Shown here: piece after piece, positions 26,246-36,412 of the stretch
How the letters are laid out: each line of letters opens with the position of its first letter
Position numbering within the stretch: position 1 is the stretch's first letter
Source: Saprospiraceae bacterium
GTDB lineage: Bacteria; Bacteroidota; Bacteroidia; Chitinophagales; Saprospiraceae
Length of the DNA: 64,000 nt
NCBI GenBank assembly: GCA_013214355.1
Contig: JABSSL010000012.1
Span: 62,001 to 126,000 of the forward strand
Reading direction: 5' to 3'
Notes under the pieces: generated by a model
The model's database searches: none
What the model was told of the DNA's origin: nothing
Seen by the model: only the letters and a program-made list of their open reading frames with translations
Made by a program: the position numbers and the translations under genes

Positions 26246-28276
26246 CTATTGTGCGCGTTTAGATTCTATATCTGGATCGATACTTTTGGCTTTAGCAAAG
26301 GCTTCATTAGCCTTTGACTCATCCTGGGCATTAAGATGTGCAACTCCTAGGTCAAACCACGCACTGGCATTATTAGGTTGAAGTACGGTGCATTTGGTAA
26401 ATAGGCGGATGGCCTCTGCTGAATTACCACTCATTCCACTGGCCACTCCGAGTAGTCGGATTGTCTGAAAGTCGTTTGGACGTAGTTGGAAGGCTTGTTG
26501 TAGGTAATTGAGTGCTTTGGAAAGATCATTGGCTTGCTCCCCATAGTACTGCCCTGCTTGAGTGAAAGCAATCCCCAAGTTATTATTAGCCTCTGTATAA
26601 TCGGGATCTACATTCAAAGATTGTTGATAGGAGCTGATTGCCGCTTCGTATTGCTTCAGGTATAAATGTGCATTTCCCTTCAATAGCCAGGCGTTTTTGT
26701 AGGTGGGATGAATGCGTACCGCTTCTTCCAAATGGCCTAAGGCCTCTTGTAGCATATTGTCTTTCCTTGCCTGGTTTTCTGGTTTTTGAGATTGTGCGAC
26801 CAATTCACCTCCGGTTGCATTGCGAAGCTTGGCACTATTGGGTGCTACCTCGATATCTGTAGTGAATAATTTGTAGTTGTTTTTCCAGGCGTAGTTTCGA
26901 GTTATCGTTTTTAGACTTAGCAAAGCAATGATGACTCCAAGTACGGGAACCAAGGTCTTAAGTGGCAGCCGGTTGCGTGCCAACAAGCGATAGCTCAGCA
27001 CTCCTATCAGTAGGCAAAAGGCTAAGGAAGGCATAAAAATTAAGCGCTCTGACATATTCGTTCCAATCGGGAAAACAATATTTGATGCGATAGAAATCGT
27101 GGCCAGAAAGAATAAGATAGCATAACTGATAGGGTCTCTTCTTTTGAGTCCGAATAAGGCATAAGCAATCATACCGAGGTATAGCAGTAGACTGAGGATG
27201 ACCTGCCAGTCTCCCCAACTCATGATGTCTACCTGTCGTGGATAATAATCATGGGATAAGGGGTGGGGGAAAACTAATAGCTGTATGTATTTACCTAGGG
27301 TGAAAGTGATCGTGGCAGAACGTTCTGCTGGGCTGAAAGGAATCCATTGGTTGTTCTCAATTTTCAGGAATGGATTATTCATTAACTCCATCGGTGGATC
27401 ACCGATAGATACACCCAGGATAGAAAAGCGAATAGTCAGGAAAATCGCACTGGCCACTACATAAGGGCCAAGAGCTGAAATGATCTTAGGTATTTTCGTT
27501 GGGGTAAAGAAATAGAGACTTAGCGGTACAACGGCCAAAAAGGTAATGGCATTCTCCTTGGACATTAGGGCTAGGAAGAAGACTATCCCTGCCAATAGAT
27601 GGAATAACCATCTATCAGTAATTTTGGCCTTGACGGTAAAGTATAAGGCCGCCAAGCTCCCCATCAGTGCTAGGATCTCATCTCTCCCCTTGATATTAGC
27701 AACTGCTTCTGTGTGTATAGGGTGAACGGCGAATAAGGCTGTGGTGACGAGGGCAACGATGGCCGCCTTGCTGGGAGGGAACTCGATTTTAAACAATAAT
27801 AGCAGTAGACTATATAACAACACGATAGTTGCCCCAAATAATAATGTATTGAGTAAATGGCTGATCCAGGGTCTTCCTCTTTGGCTAGCGGGCTCATTGT
27901 CTGCTCCCGCTTTTTTCGCGAATAATTCCCATTCTAGAGCAAAGGTCACCAAGCTAAGAGGCCGGTAGCGACCACCTGCGACCAATTGGGATTTACCTTC
28001 CTCCTTAAAAAAACCAAAAAAGGTATCCTTGCTAAGAATCCCATCAATCCCAGATACTCCATCCGTAGTGAACATATTATCGTGGATAACGATAGCGTCA
28101 TCTAGTGCGTAATCCAGACTGGTGGTGTTGATATAGCAAAAGAAGCTTAGAGAAAAGAGGACGATCTTGTGTAATCGTGAATTGGTTAACCAAGAGGGGT
28201 AAGTATTGGCCGCTTGGGTAGGTCTTGACTTTACGGTTTTCTTCTTGGCTTTTGCCATGCATTCCTGATTTTGCAA
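26246..28276 (-). CDS. Multi-TM GT-C-type glycosyltransferase/TMTC-like (DUF1736-like) protein with C-terminal TPR repeats
   Basis: N-terminal YALDDAIVIHDN acidic motif, many TM helices, TPRs (NAWLLKGNAHLYLKQYEAAISSYQQSLNVDPDYTEANNNLGIAFTQAG...). True start may be M at 28258. Confidence 0.75.
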   Translation of the reverse strand: MQNQECMAKAKKKTVKSRPTQAANTYPSWLTNSRLHKIVLFSLSFFCYINTTSLDYALDDAIVIHDNMFTTDGVSGIDGILSKDTFFGFFKEEGKSQLVAGGRYRPLSLVTFALEWELFAKKAGADNEPASQRGRPWISHLLNTLLFGATIVLLYSLLLLLFKIEFPPSKAAIVALVTTALFAVHPIHTEAVANIKGRDEILALMGSLAALYFTVKAKITDRWLFHLLAGIVFFLALMSKENAITFLAVVPLSLYFFTPTKIPKIISALGPYVVASAIFLTIRFSILGVSIGDPPMELMNNPFLKIENNQWIPFSPAERSATITFTLGKYIQLLVFPHPLSHDYYPRQVDIMSWGDWQVILSLLLYLGMIAYALFGLKRRDPISYAILFFLATISIASNIVFPIGTNMSERLIFMPSLAFCLLIGVLSYRLLARNRLPLKTLVPVLGVIIALLSLKTITRNYAWKNNYKLFTTDIEVAPNSAKLRNATGGELVAQSQKPENQARKDNMLQEALGHLEEAVRIHPTYKNAWLLKGNAHLYLKQYEAAISSYQQSLNVDPDYTEANNNLGIAFTQAGQYYGEQANDLSKALNYLQQAFQLRPNDFQTIRLLGVASGMSGNSAEAIRLFTKCTVLQPNNASAWFDLGVAHLNAQDESKANEAFAKAKSIDPDIESKRAQ

Positions 28277-28611
28277 GTACTCAGGATAATCATTACCTGA
28301 CTATCCTTGATAAATTTGATGCTTATGAGCAGACTTTGGACAGCTTACAAATTTTGTCAAAGAAGGGATTTTACTTGCCAAACGAAGGCAACTTCAAATT
28401 AACCCGCCTCAAATTAGAGAAAATTGGGATAAAAGCAGCGCCTTAGTTCGCAGAAATATTCTCTCAAGCTACGGTATAAAGCAAGGTGTTTGTTGGCCGC
28501 TAAGGAAGGAATACTTACCTTGAAGGGTGTAATTTTCTTCCATTTTTTAATTCACTAAAATCTGTCTTCTGAGATAGAGTATTCGTTTACCTTGACCTCA
28601 ACTTTTGCAGA

Positions 28612-30033
28612 ATGAAAAAACTAATCCCGGCTCCTTTCAAATCCGCGTTTCATCTTTCCCTTTTGGGGGGACTTCTTTTTTGTACGCTCTCCGTTTCCGC
28701 GCAGTACGAAAAAGGAAAAGATTATTACACTCCTTCTAAAGTACCTGATCGTATCATACTGACCCTGACGGAGAGTCCATCTACAACTCAAGCGGTGACC
28801 TGGCGTACCTCTACCGAGGTGACAAAAGGTAAAGGACAATTAATGCTAGCTGATCCTTCTCCTGATATAGTTGGAGATTTGCAGGAGGTTGAAGCAGAGA
28901 CAACCGTATTAGAAAGTGATAAAAGTACGGCCCACTATCACACCTTAACCTTCACTAATTTATTGCCTAATACGCAGTATGCCTATCGTGTAGGAGGAGA
29001 TGAATTGTGGAGTGAATGGTTTCATTTCACTACAGCGGCAAAGGGTAATGCTTCTTATTCTTTTCTGTACTTTGGTGATGCACAGAATGATTTAAAATCG
29101 CGTTGGTCTCGTACCATTCGAGGTGCTTACAGCAAGATGCCTGACGCCGACTTCCTAATGCATGCGGGAGATCTGGTAAACAGAGCCAATAGTGATCATG
29201 AATGGGGAGAGTGGTTCTATGCCGGAGGGTGGATTTATGGCATGATGCCTAGCATTGCTACTCCAGGCAATCATGAATATGCCAGAGATCCCAACCAAGG
29301 CCGGGTACTTTCTAAGCATTGGCAACCCACCTTCAATTTGCCAGTTAATGGACCTGATGACCTCAAGGAAACAGTCTACTTTTTTGATTACCATAATACC
29401 AGATTCATTTCACTTGATTCACAGAAATTTTTGAGTTCAGAGAGCAGTCGTGCGGAGCAATTGGAATGGCTTAAGGAGGTACTTTCCAGTAACAAGATGA
29501 AGTGGACGATTCTAACTATGCACCATCCCGTTTATTCTTCGGCCGTGGGGAGAGCTAACGAAGAAATGAAACAGTTCTTGGCGCCATTATTGGAAGAATA
29601 TAAAGTGGATTTAGTACTACAGGGACATGATCATGCTTACGGGCGTGGCGGGAATCTGCCCATTGGCAAAAAGAAAATCGTAATGGAAGGCCCTGTATAT
29701 GTAGTGTCAGTTAGTGGCCCCAAAATGTATGTAAACGCGATGGAGGAGTGGATGCAACGTGCAGCTTCCAATACTCAACTATACCAGTTGATCAGAGTTG
29801 ATGGTAATCGCCTAAGATTTGAAGCTTACATGGTTACGGGTGAGTTATACGATGCTTTTGAATTGATGAAAAAGCCAAATGGGAGAACCATTTTTAGGGA
29901 TAAAGCTCCAGAAAACGTACCTGAGCGCTTAGATATTCCACCTCGGTATCAAAAACAAGCTACTGAAGAGCAGCTGAAGGAATTTAATAAGCGTTTCAGA
30001 AAATATAAAGCTAAGCGTGGAGGAACACAGTAG
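28612..30033 (+). CDS. Purple acid phosphatase-like metallophosphoesterase with N-terminal Fn3-like domain
   Basis: TESPSTTQAVTWRTS..., then YFGDAQND...MHAGDLVN...TPGNHEY...MHHPVYSS...LQGHDHAYGR. Confidence 0.9.
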   Translation: MKKLIPAPFKSAFHLSLLGGLLFCTLSVSAQYEKGKDYYTPSKVPDRIILTLTESPSTTQAVTWRTSTEVTKGKGQLMLADPSPDIVGDLQEVEAETTVLESDKSTAHYHTLTFTNLLPNTQYAYRVGGDELWSEWFHFTTAAKGNASYSFLYFGDAQNDLKSRWSRTIRGAYSKMPDADFLMHAGDLVNRANSDHEWGEWFYAGGWIYGMMPSIATPGNHEYARDPNQGRVLSKHWQPTFNLPVNGPDDLKETVYFFDYHNTRFISLDSQKFLSSESSRAEQLEWLKEVLSSNKMKWTILTMHHPVYSSAVGRANEEMKQFLAPLLEEYKVDLVLQGHDHAYGRGGNLPIGKKKIVMEGPVYVVSVSGPKMYVNAMEEWMQRAASNTQLYQLIRVDGNRLRFEAYMVTGELYDAFELMKKPNGRTIFRDKAPENVPERLDIPPRYQKQATEEQLKEFNKRFRKYKAKRGGTQ

Positions 30034-30062
30034 TATGGTTTTTTCGCTTAGCCTGCAAGGGC

Positions 30063-30090
30063 AAGTATGGGTGAAAAACCACCCATACTT
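30063..30090. terminator. Hairpin between convergent genes
   Basis: AAGTATGGGTG-aaaaac-CACCCATACTT perfect 11-bp stem between stops at 30033 and 30105; no long T tract. Confidence 0.6.
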
Positions 30091-30104
30091 ACTATAGTTC
30101 GTTC

Positions 30105-31517
30105 TTACACCAATATAGGGTTAGCTACCCTTGAAGGACTTTTGGCCCTCTCCAGCTCCACGGTAAAGTGGCGAAGAATCTTGGCTTGTCTCTTAATCGT
30201 AAATCCATTCTTCAACTCATGACTTCGAGCTGCAACATTAGCCATAGTAGCAGCTACGTAATCCATGTGAGCACGAGAATATACCCGGCGTGGAATCGCT
30301 AAGCGAAGTAGCTCCATTTCTGCCAATCTATCCTCTCCTGTTTCTGGGTCTCGATCAGCTAGTAAGGTGCCAATTTCCACGCCTCGTACACCTCCTTCTA
30401 TATAAGCTTCTACCGCTAGCAATTGAGCAGGGTACTGCGTTTGCGGAATTTGAGGGAGCATACGTTTGGCATCGATATAAAGCGCATGCCCGCCCACTGG
30501 TTCTTGAATGGGAATTCCATGCTTCTTTAGTTGTTCACCTAGGTATTGCACCTGCTTAACGCGATCTTCCAGGTAATCAAATTCAACTCCTTCCTGTAGG
30601 CCGACGGCCAGTGCACCCATTGCACGACCACTCATCCCTCCATAGGTCAGAAACCCTTCGTAGATTATCGTATACTGACCCAGCTTTTCATACAATTTAG
30701 GGTCATTTAGTGCAATGAAACCACCGATATTCACCAAGCCATCTTTCTTCGAACTCATCCAAACTACCTCCACGTCTTTGAACATGGCTCGGACAATATC
30801 CCTGATACTCCAATCGGCATATTCCGCTTCTCGAGTTTTGATGAAGTAAGCGTTCTCTGCATAGCGAGCAATGTCCATGTAGACGGGGATACCGTAGCGC
30901 TGAGCCAAGGCGCGAGTGTCTTGAATATTGGCGAGTGAAACCGGCTGTCCTCCGACTGTATTACAGGTAACCGTGATATTGATGAAGGGAATGTGTTCTT
31001 TCCCATATTTTAAGATTACGTCCTCCAACTTCTCAAGATCGATATTGCCTTTGAAGGGGTGTTCCAGGGCAGTATCAAATGCTTCGGAAATAGTACAATC
31101 TATAGCCTTAGCTTTGCGGAATTCAATATGCCCTTTCGTTGTATCAAAATGAGCATTCCCTGGGATGACGTCTCCTTCTTTCACCGTTGCGGAGAAGAGA
31201 ATATTCTCCGCCGCTCTGCCTTGATGGGTAGGAGCTAGGTATTCAAATCCGAGGATGTCTTGTACGGAGCGTAGTAGCTTGAAATAGGATTCTGAACCCG
31301 CATAACTTTCGTCGCCAATCATGATTTCGGCCCACTGTTGTTCACTCATGGCACCGGTGCCGGAGTCCGTCATCAGGTCAATAATCACCCAGTCGCTGTG
31401 GATATTAAAGAGGTTATAGTTCACCTCTTGGATTTTTGCGCTGCGTTCTTCTCTAGTTCTAAAATATACGGGTTCTACTACTTTCGTTTTATAAGGAGGA
31501 ATTGCTGGTAATTTCAT
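30105..31517 (-). CDS. tnaA: Tryptophanase (or the closely related tyrosine phenol-lyase)
   Basis: Beta-eliminating lyase: MTDSGTGAMSEQQWAEIMIGDESYAGSESYFKL; APTHQGRAAENILFS; PLP-lysine region VVWMSSKKDGLVNIGGFIAL. Confidence 0.85.
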   Translation of the reverse strand: MKLPAIPPYKTKVVEPVYFRTREERSAKIQEVNYNLFNIHSDWVIIDLMTDSGTGAMSEQQWAEIMIGDESYAGSESYFKLLRSVQDILGFEYLAPTHQGRAAENILFSATVKEGDVIPGNAHFDTTKGHIEFRKAKAIDCTISEAFDTALEHPFKGNIDLEKLEDVILKYGKEHIPFINITVTCNTVGGQPVSLANIQDTRALAQRYGIPVYMDIARYAENAYFIKTREAEYADWSIRDIVRAMFKDVEVVWMSSKKDGLVNIGGFIALNDPKLYEKLGQYTIIYEGFLTYGGMSGRAMGALAVGLQEGVEFDYLEDRVKQVQYLGEQLKKHGIPIQEPVGGHALYIDAKRMLPQIPQTQYPAQLLAVEAYIEGGVRGVEIGTLLADRDPETGEDRLAEMELLRLAIPRRVYSRAHMDYVAATMANVAARSHELKNGFTIKRQAKILRHFTVELERAKSPSRVANPILV

Positions 31518-31802
31518 AATGAATTAGATTTTGCAGCATTGATCAAGACCACTAGGGTAGACCAATACCTATTAAGAATGCCTCCCCAACTAGCGTTTAG
31601 TCAGAGAAGGTCAAGAGAAAATTCAAGCCATTCGGCTCGCTAAAAATGAAAAAGAAATACGTAGGAAAAGGACAGGCTGTCCTTGACGGGAAAGGATTAA
31701 GCGATGAAAGGGTCTCTCTTCTTAATGAACCTAAAAATGAAATTTAACCGCATAACACAAAGTTACTGGATTTTGTAAAAAGAATCCAGCTCAACACAAA
31801 AA

Positions 31803-31837
31803 TGGTTTTGGAGGAATGGGGTTTTCCTCCAAAACCA
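31803..31837 (-). terminator. Rho-independent-type terminator of acs
   Basis: TGGTTTTGGAGGA / TCCTCCAAAACCA perfect 13-bp arms, followed on the minus strand by TTTTTGTGT, just after the acs stop. Confidence 0.85.
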
Positions 31838-31844
31838 GGGGACC

Positions 31845-33794
31845 CTAAACTAGGGCGCCATTAATAACTTCCTCTACTACTTCAGGGTTAAGCAATGTGG
31901 AAATATCGCCTAAATTCGAAGTATCACTTGAGGCTACTTTTCTAAGAATACGGCGCATAATCTTACCTGAACGTGTCTTGGGCAATCCACTTACAATCTG
32001 GATCTTGTCAGGCTTAGCGATAGGGCCGATCTCCTTAGTTACTACGGCCAAGATTTCTTTGCGGAAGGCATCTTCATCGGGTACGGGATCACCAATGATG
32101 ACGTAAGCATAAATGCCCTGTCCCTTGATGTCATGTGGATAACCTACTACGGCAGACTCTACCACATTAGGGTGCTCATCAATGGCATTTTCTACTTCTG
32201 CAGTTCCCATACGATGTCCAGATACATTGATCACATCATCGACCCGTCCAATAATTCGGTACCGACCGTCCGCATCTCGACGTGCGCCATCTCCAGTGAA
32301 GTATAGATTCTCGAAAGAAGAAAAGTAGGTTATTCTACAACGCTCATGATCACCGTAAGTGGTACGGAGCATCGAAGGCCATGGGAATTTTACACAAAGC
32401 AAGCCCTCGACATCATTCCCTTCTACCAACGCTCCTTGCGAGTCAACCAAGATGGGCTGTATGCCAGGCATGGGATAGGAGGCAAAGCAGGGTTTTGTGT
32501 CGGTAATGCCAGGAAGCGGCGTGATCATAATGCCGCCTGTTTCGGTTTGCCACCAAGTATCTACAATAGGAGCGTGTCCTCTTCCCACTTTTTCATCGTA
32601 CCAATGCCACGCCTCTTCATTAATAGGTTCTCCCACACTACCAATGACTTTTAGTGTGCTGAGATCATATTTATCTACAAACTCATCTCCTTTCGCCATC
32701 AAGGCTCGGATTGCAGTCGGGGCAGTGTAGAACTGATTTACTTTTAGTTTATCACATACCTCCCAGAATCTGCCTGCATCAGGGTAAGTGGGAACGCCCT
32801 CAAACATAACTGTCGTTGCTCCTGCCAGGAGCGGGCCGTATACGATATAGCTATGCCCGGTAATCCAGCCGATATCAGCGGTACACCAATAGACATCTCC
32901 ATCCTGGTATTGGAAAACATTGCGGAAGCTAAAACAAGTATAAACCATGTAGCCACCACAGGTATGGACTACCCCTTTAGGCTTTCCTGTGGATCCAGAG
33001 GTGTAAAGGATGAATAACATATCTTCCGAATCCATTGCCTCTGCCGGGCAATCCGCAGACTGGGCATCTACTTCTTCATGCCACCACTTGTCTCGGCCTG
33101 CTTCCATCTCTACCTCTCCTCCCGTATTGCGATGCACCAACACCGTCTTAATGCTATCGCAGTCCATGGCTAGCGCATCATCTACTACTTTCTTAACCGG
33201 GATATTCTTGGCTCCTCGGTTATTATAATCTGAGCAGATCACCATTTTGCAAGTAGAATCCTTGATCCGGTCCGCCAGAGCTTGGGCGGAAAAGCCGGCA
33301 AATACTACAGAGTGGATGGCGCCTACACGTGCACAGGCCAGCACCGCAATAGCTAATTCTGGTACCATGGGCATATAAAAGCATACGCGGTCTCCCTTTT
33401 GAATACCACTGGCTTTTAAGGCATTGGCGGTTTTACAAACTGCAGCATGTAATTCCTTATAGGTATAGCTTATGTTTGCTTGTGATGGATCATTGGGCTC
33501 AAATAAAATAGCCACTTGATCTCCGCGATCTGCTAAGTGTCGATCTAGGCAATTTTCGGTAATATTCAATTTCCCTCCTACAAACCACTTCACGTCTGGA
33601 TCTTTGAAGTTCCAGTCCAAAGTTTTATCCCATTTCTTCTGCCAGTGAAACGTCTCGGCCTGTTCTGCCCAGAAGCCTTCGGGATCGTTCACACTTCTTT
33701 GATACGCGTCCTTATATTCTGCTAAGGATTTTACCTGTAGTGTCATAGGTACAATTCTGTTTGGTTCTTCGATAAATCCCGTGTTTGAAGACAC
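31845..33794 (-). CDS. acs: Acetyl-CoA synthetase
   Basis: LFILYTSGSTGKPKGVVHTCGGYMVYT; DTWWQTETGGIMITPLPG; YFTGDGARRDADGRYRIIGRVDDVINVSGHRMGTAEVE; KTRSGKIMRRILRK. Confidence 0.97.
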   Translation of the reverse strand: MSSNTGFIEEPNRIVPMTLQVKSLAEYKDAYQRSVNDPEGFWAEQAETFHWQKKWDKTLDWNFKDPDVKWFVGGKLNITENCLDRHLADRGDQVAILFEPNDPSQANISYTYKELHAAVCKTANALKASGIQKGDRVCFYMPMVPELAIAVLACARVGAIHSVVFAGFSAQALADRIKDSTCKMVICSDYNNRGAKNIPVKKVVDDALAMDCDSIKTVLVHRNTGGEVEMEAGRDKWWHEEVDAQSADCPAEAMDSEDMLFILYTSGSTGKPKGVVHTCGGYMVYTCFSFRNVFQYQDGDVYWCTADIGWITGHSYIVYGPLLAGATTVMFEGVPTYPDAGRFWEVCDKLKVNQFYTAPTAIRALMAKGDEFVDKYDLSTLKVIGSVGEPINEEAWHWYDEKVGRGHAPIVDTWWQTETGGIMITPLPGITDTKPCFASYPMPGIQPILVDSQGALVEGNDVEGLLCVKFPWPSMLRTTYGDHERCRITYFSSFENLYFTGDGARRDADGRYRIIGRVDDVINVSGHRMGTAEVENAIDEHPNVVESAVVGYPHDIKGQGIYAYVIIGDPVPDEDAFRKEILAVVTKEIGPIAKPDKIQIVSGLPKTRSGKIMRRILRKVASSDTSNLGDISTLLNPEVVEEVINGALV

Positions 33795-33970
33795 CCAAAA
33801 ATGAAATTCAACGCTTTATTGACAGTAATCGTCAGTATGCGTTTTTTCTTCTCATTTTATGATTGCCCACGAGTTTTGCCGAAGAAGGTTATGTTTTTAT
33901 AGCTGTAATTGATTTTTCGTCAATAGAAACGATTATAGTTCTTAATGAATAATTATAAGAACTTAAATTC

Positions 33971-34047
33971 CATTCTCCATTCTCCATTCTCCATTCTCCA
34001 TTCTCCATTCTCCATTCTCCATTCTCCATTCTCCATTCTCCATTCTC
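33971..34047. repeat. Tandem heptanucleotide repeat (CATTCTC)11
   Basis: 77 bp = exactly 11 uninterrupted copies; the last base lies in the stop codon of the minus-strand symporter gene. Confidence 0.98.
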
Positions 34048-35741
34048 TAATGCGCAACTGCATCACCCGCTCCACTCGGAATTCTAATATCTTCCACGAT
34101 GTCCTGAACCTCTTGTGGAGGAGCTGCCGTTACTCTGGACACTACCATGGAGATAACAAGATTGATCATCATCGCTACGGTACCGAAACCTTCTGGTGAG
34201 ATACCAAACCACCAATCCTCTGCTGTCCCCCCACCAAACTTACCAAGCTTAAATTTCAGCATGTAAAAGAGCATGATAGAGATGCCCACCACCATACCCG
34301 TGATGGCGCCCTCGCGATTCATTCGTTTATCAAAAATACCTAAGATAATGGCCGGGAAGAAGGAGGCTGCGGCTAATCCAAAGGCCAAGGCTACCGTTGC
34401 GGCCACAAAATCTGGCGGATTAATACCGAAATAGCCTGCAATAACTACGGCTACGGTGGCGCCTAAGCGAGCAGCGATCAATTCATTTCGTTCGGATATA
34501 TCGGGCTTCAATTGCATTTTGATCAAATCCCTCGAAACAGCCGTAGAAATCACCAGGAGCAAACCTGCTGCGGTGGACAAGGCTGCTGCTAGTCCTCCCG
34601 CCGCCACCAAAGCAATTACCCAGTTGGGCAAACCTGCAATCTCCGGATTCGCCAATACCATAATGTCTTGATCAATCGTCAATTCATTGGTGTTCGGGTC
34701 GGCTACGTACTGAATTAAACCATCGTTGTTTTTATCATCATGCGTAATGAGTTTGGTGGTCTCCCATTTGGTGAACCACTCTGGCATGCTTGCATATTCT
34801 TTATTGCTTACCGTGTTGATCAAATTGGTGCGGGCAAAGGCTGCAATGGCTGGAGCAGTAGTGTATAAGATAGCGATGAAGAGCAAGGCGTAACCGGCTG
34901 AAATCCTGGCGTCACGTACTTTGGGAACGGTGAAAAAACGGACAATCACGTGGGGAAGTCCAGCAGTCCCTACCATTAAAGCCATGGTGATACAAAAGAT
35001 ATCTGTCATCGACTTAGTGCCGCTAGTATACTCGGCAAAGCCCAGTTCTCTATGCAGTTGGTCCAATTTATCGAGGAGAGCCATTTCAGAACCATCTGTT
35101 ACATTGCCTAGTAACCCGAGTTGAGGAACGACATTCCCAGTCATGGCTAAGGAAATGAAGAAAGCGGGTACCATGTAGGCAAAGATCAAGACACAATATT
35201 GAGCGACTTGCGTATAGGTAATACCCTTCATCCCACCAAGAACCGCATAGAAAAGGACAATAGCCATTCCTATATAAACACCAGTATTGATATCGACTTC
35301 AAGAAAACGCGAAAAGACAACTCCAACTCCGCGCATCTGCCCGGCCACGTAGGTAAAGGATACGATAATGGCACAAATCACAGCGACGGTTCTCGCAACA
35401 TTGGAGTAATAGCGATCTCCGATAAAATCAGGAACGGTGAATTTTCCAAACTTTCTGAGATAAGGGGCTAGCAATAAGGCTAGGAGTACATAGCCGCCCG
35501 TCCATCCCATCAGGTATACTCCTCCATCATACCCCATGAAACTAATGAGACCTGCCATGGAAATAAAAGAGGCAGCTGACATCCAATCGGCTGCAGTTGC
35601 CATTCCATTGGCTAAAGGTGATACTCCTCCGCCTGCCACATAAAACTCTTGGGTTGAGCCAGCTCTCGACCAAATGGCAATTCCAATGTATAAAGCAAAT
35701 GTAATTCCAACGATGATATAGGTCCAGGTTAATACACTCAT
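34047..35741 (-). CDS. Sodium:solute symporter (SSS family, acetate-permease ActP-like)
   Basis: ADWMSAASFISMAGLISFMGYDGGVYLMGWTGGYVLLALLLAPYLRKFGKFTVPDFIGDRYYS; neighbours DUF4212 and acs. Confidence 0.9.
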   Translation of the reverse strand: MSVLTWTYIIVGITFALYIGIAIWSRAGSTQEFYVAGGGVSPLANGMATAADWMSAASFISMAGLISFMGYDGGVYLMGWTGGYVLLALLLAPYLRKFGKFTVPDFIGDRYYSNVARTVAVICAIIVSFTYVAGQMRGVGVVFSRFLEVDINTGVYIGMAIVLFYAVLGGMKGITYTQVAQYCVLIFAYMVPAFFISLAMTGNVVPQLGLLGNVTDGSEMALLDKLDQLHRELGFAEYTSGTKSMTDIFCITMALMVGTAGLPHVIVRFFTVPKVRDARISAGYALLFIAILYTTAPAIAAFARTNLINTVSNKEYASMPEWFTKWETTKLITHDDKNNDGLIQYVADPNTNELTIDQDIMVLANPEIAGLPNWVIALVAAGGLAAALSTAAGLLLVISTAVSRDLIKMQLKPDISERNELIAARLGATVAVVIAGYFGINPPDFVAATVALAFGLAAASFFPAIILGIFDKRMNREGAITGMVVGISIMLFYMLKFKLGKFGGGTAEDWWFGISPEGFGTVAMMINLVISMVVSRVTAAPPQEVQDIVEDIRIPSGAGDAVAH

Positions 35742-35795
35742 GATGTTTCTTTAATCGTAAAGCAGCTTAATATTCCAGGTGCGCAGCAGCTTGGC

Positions 35796-36053
35796 TTAGG
35801 ATTCATCCAAGCCATACTTCTGATCCAACTTATTCATTAGATATACATACACAAAGATGAGCACGACGAAAACATAAATGGACCCTTGTTGTGCAAACCA
35901 AAAGCCCAGTTTCGCACCACCGATACTCATGCTATTGAGCTGGTCTATCAATAAGATTCCAAAACCATATGAGACAATGAACCAAATCACCAAAAGGATG
36001 GCTAGATAGCGAAGGTTCTCTTTCCAGTAGGCTCTTAGCTTGTTCTCGGACAT
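35796..36053 (-). CDS. DUF4212 putative sodium:solute symporter small subunit
   Basis: YWKENLRYLAILLVIWFIVSYGFGILLIDQLN...LGFWFAQQGSIYVFVVLIFVYVYLMNKLD. Confidence 0.9.
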   Translation of the reverse strand: MSENKLRAYWKENLRYLAILLVIWFIVSYGFGILLIDQLNSMSIGGAKLGFWFAQQGSIYVFVVLIFVYVYLMNKLDQKYGLDES

Positions 36054-36412
36054 ATGAAAGTTGGTTTTTATACAGTGCCTAGGTAAAAGAAAAATTAAAT
36101 CGTAGTCGACTTACACTTGCATCTAAAAGCTAACAGTATGAGAGGAGGGCTTTGGTAAGTCAAACAAATACGAAGCCCCAAAATAAAATTTTTCGTGGTA
36201 TAGTGGAGGTAAAAGGCGCAAGTTTCGAAATATGCTCCTGATTTTGGGAATTCCCCGAAGCATTGATGTGCAGTAGGCGCGGGTAGGCAGTAAAAATTTG
36301 GTTCGGATACTGATACTAGGAAAACTAGGGGGAATTTGGATTTCTGAATGACAAATTCAAGATAAGGGAAGCATGTTTGGGTACGCAGTTCTGATTGGTC
36401 CTGACCCTCATC

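Noticed and set aside
33971-34047. Possible CRISPR array
   Set aside because: The 7-bp unit is contiguous without spacers; it is a simple tandem repeat.
33945-34199. 84-aa ORF with ILHSPFS repeats
   Set aside because: It is a translation of the (CATTCTC)n array continuing antisense into the symporter gene; not a plausible protein.
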